Positions 62,762 through 64,000 of a stretch of 64,000 bases of DNA are shown here, one piece after another. Numbering within the stretch: the first letter of the stretch is position 1; each line of letters starts with the position of its first letter. The notes under the pieces were generated by a model. The model searched no databases. It saw only the letters and a program-made list of their open reading frames with translations, and was not told the DNA's origin. Made by a program: the position numbers and the translations under genes. The stretch is taken from assembly GCA_030272155.1 (NCBI GenBank), contig CP126193.1, positions 2,294,001-2,358,000 on the forward strand, given 5' to 3'. This DNA is from Tetradesmus obliquus. Taxonomy: Eukaryota; Chlorophyta; Chlorophyceae; Sphaeropleales; Scenedesmaceae.

Positions 62762-63557
62762 CAACACGCAGTCATTCTAATGTTCTGTAAAATCGTGTTG
62801 ACGGAGAATGCAGCGCAAAGCATGAGCAGCGATGTCCTGGCATATGCTGCTGCTGTTGCCTTGCCCGAACCTAAGCGACACGTGCTGTTGCTGCCGTTGC
62901 ACAGTCAGTATGACGATTTGCCTGTAGCATACTTGTCACAGCTGTCCAGCCTGCAGCAGCGGCAGCTGCAGTGATGTCCTCGATCCTGCTGTTGTTCCTG
63001 TCCTTGCTGCTGCTGCTGCTGCCTGCTCACCTGCCCCACTATCCACCACTTTGCAGGCAGTGCCAGGCCCTTGCCCTTGCCCAGCACCAGCCGGGCCAGG
63101 CTGGGCGTGATCTCAGGGCGCAGCGCGACACGCCGCCCACCCTTGTCCTGCAAGCCAGCAGCAGCAGCAGCAGCAGCAGGACGTGCAGTAGGTTGATGTG
63201 CAGCAGCACGCGCAGAGCCACATGTGGTCAAAGGAATGCATGGCTGTTGCTGGGTGCTGATGCCAATGCCATGCAAGTGCAGTATACATTCAGCAGCTGG
63301 AGCACACTGAGGTTGTGCTGTTTGAGCAGATCTGACCAAGACTGTACGACACTGCTGCAAAGTTCACAGCAGCTTTCACACCTGGAAGTTGTACAGCTGG
63401 TCGGTGATCTCCTCTCCCGCTTTCCTGACAAAGAGCTCCTCGCTTTCTAGCACAGGCACGTCAAACTGCTCAAAGCCAAAGAGCTGCGCAACTGCTGCCC
63501 ACTCGCCAAACAGCCAGTTGCGCAGGCGCATGTCTTCAGGGTAGAAGTCACGTGTGC
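59460..63557 (-). CDS. Histidyl-tRNA synthetase, plant organellar type (5' end beyond recognised exons)
   Basis: Class II synthetase that charges tRNA-His; closest by memory to the plant dual-organelle enzyme. Nine exons join in phase: 63382-63557, 63031-63147, 62639-62717, 61838-61992, 61477-61570, 61079-61255, 60176-60360 and 59460-59720 carry the sequence I can place (eight certain; the N-terminal exon with the transit peptide is not found). Motifs are [20 protein letters not shown], motif 2 [30 protein letters not shown], the HisA-type [26 protein letters not shown] (motif 3 region) and an anticodon-binding C-terminus ([20 protein letters not shown]). Exon 63382-63557 needs one base from upstream, so at least one more exon lies to the right. 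Three introns contain exon-edge copies. Confidence 0.95.
59945..60083 (-). repeat. Copy of the 3' edge of a HisRS exon plus intron
   Basis: Repeats the region from about 60120 to 60245, covering codons for [16 protein letters not shown], the donor and the following intron (AAAGCACACCAACAGCACCA). Offset is about 160-170 bases. Confidence 0.88.
60780..60950 (-). repeat. Copy of the 3' edge of a second HisRS exon plus intron
   Basis: Repeats 61027-61160, covering codons for [20 protein letters not shown] and the donor (here [14 protein letters not shown]), with offset about 241 bases. Confidence 0.9.
62030..62590 (-). repeat. Five partial copies of the 5' edge of a HisRS exon
   Basis: Segments near 62041-62105, 62182-62225, 62268-62336, 62395-62460 and 62540-62580 repeat the acceptor and first codons ([17 protein letters not shown]) of the exon at 61838-61992. 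Spacing is about 110-127 bases. A shared AAATAACAACATAACA spacer follows several of them. Confidence 0.93.
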
Positions 63558-64000
63558 CTGCAGGGCAAGGGGTTGAGCAGAAGTGCAGAACAGGCAGGGC
63601 CGTCAGTTGCAGCAGGGTATGCATTCAAAGAGCGTCATAGAACCTGGCATGAGTGGGTTTCAGCCAACACAGAGCAGCTAGGGGGCTGAAAGCATGACAA
63701 ATTCAACATACGCAGCCTTTCAAACGCCGCCACCAATTGGCATCATTCAGCTGATGCAGCGCATAGTGTACTGCAGGGTAGCCGCTTTGGCACTGATACG
63801 GACAGATGATCGCAACGCCTGCTTCCTGTCCATGCAGCTGCTGAATGGTAGATGTCACAAGAGCAGCCATGTCCGCCACTGCAGCTCTGCAGGCAGGTGC
63901 AAGCTAAGGCCTAGCACAGCTAGCTTGCTGCACATTCTTTTTCTTAGGACCATGGCCAGGCTTGTGTGCCAGTGGCCTGACCAGCACACACCACCAGCCA
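63558..64000 (-). other. Right edge: HisRS upstream intron and an unassigned open frame
   Basis: A 55-codon minus-strand frame at 63703-63870 starts MAALVTSTIQQL and contains LHQLNDANWWRRLKGC followed by a GTATGT donor-like site. Its phase does not fit the HisRS exon, so it is not assigned. Confidence 0.3.

Overview
The window looks like nuclear DNA of a green alga, probably a chlorophycean of the Sphaeropleales or Chlamydomonadales type; that placement is inference. The evidence is intron-rich genes with plant-like products (Alfin-like PHD protein, GT77 glycosyltransferase, EXS protein, organellar-type HisRS), candidate TGTAA polyadenylation signals, GC-rich coding sequence, and heavy CAG/CTG trinucleotide content coding polyQ, polyA and polyS. 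All gene models were built by hand from splice consensus, reading-frame phase and family similarity. No search was run.

Layout: 1-4200 (-) glucose-6-phosphate dehydrogenase, 3' part off the left edge; 4591-5286 (+) small mitochondrial membrane protein; 6576-9933 (+) ribosomal protein L11/uL5; 10837-13118 (+) bZIP factor; 15780-19839 (-) Rtt106/Pob3-like histone chaperone; 21446-25272 (-) BTB-BACK protein; 26819-29520 (+) Alfin-like PHD protein; 31208-33517 (-) single-thioredoxin-domain PDI; 34158-37323 (-) EXS-family membrane protein; 37897-42399 (+) GT77-like glycosyltransferase; 43186-44922 (+) secreted repeat protein resembling a peptide precursor; 47043-50508 (-) class IV aminotransferase; 50766-54825 (+) unrecognised probable plastid protein; 56437-58809 (-) ZIP metal transporter; 59460-63557 (-) histidyl-tRNA synthetase, 5' end off the right edge. 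The genes are unrelated housekeeping and regulatory functions rather than a pathway cluster. No virus-like element, CRISPR array or intact transposon was recognised.

Two observations stand out. First, introns and some 3' flanks repeatedly hold partial, decayed copies of the edge of the neighbouring exon together with its splice site. This is seen in at least nine of the fifteen genes. Second, the gene at 43186-44922 encodes a signal peptide followed by five near-identical repeats of about 38 residues, joined by Gly-Arg-Lys, the arrangement of multi-copy amidated peptide precursors.
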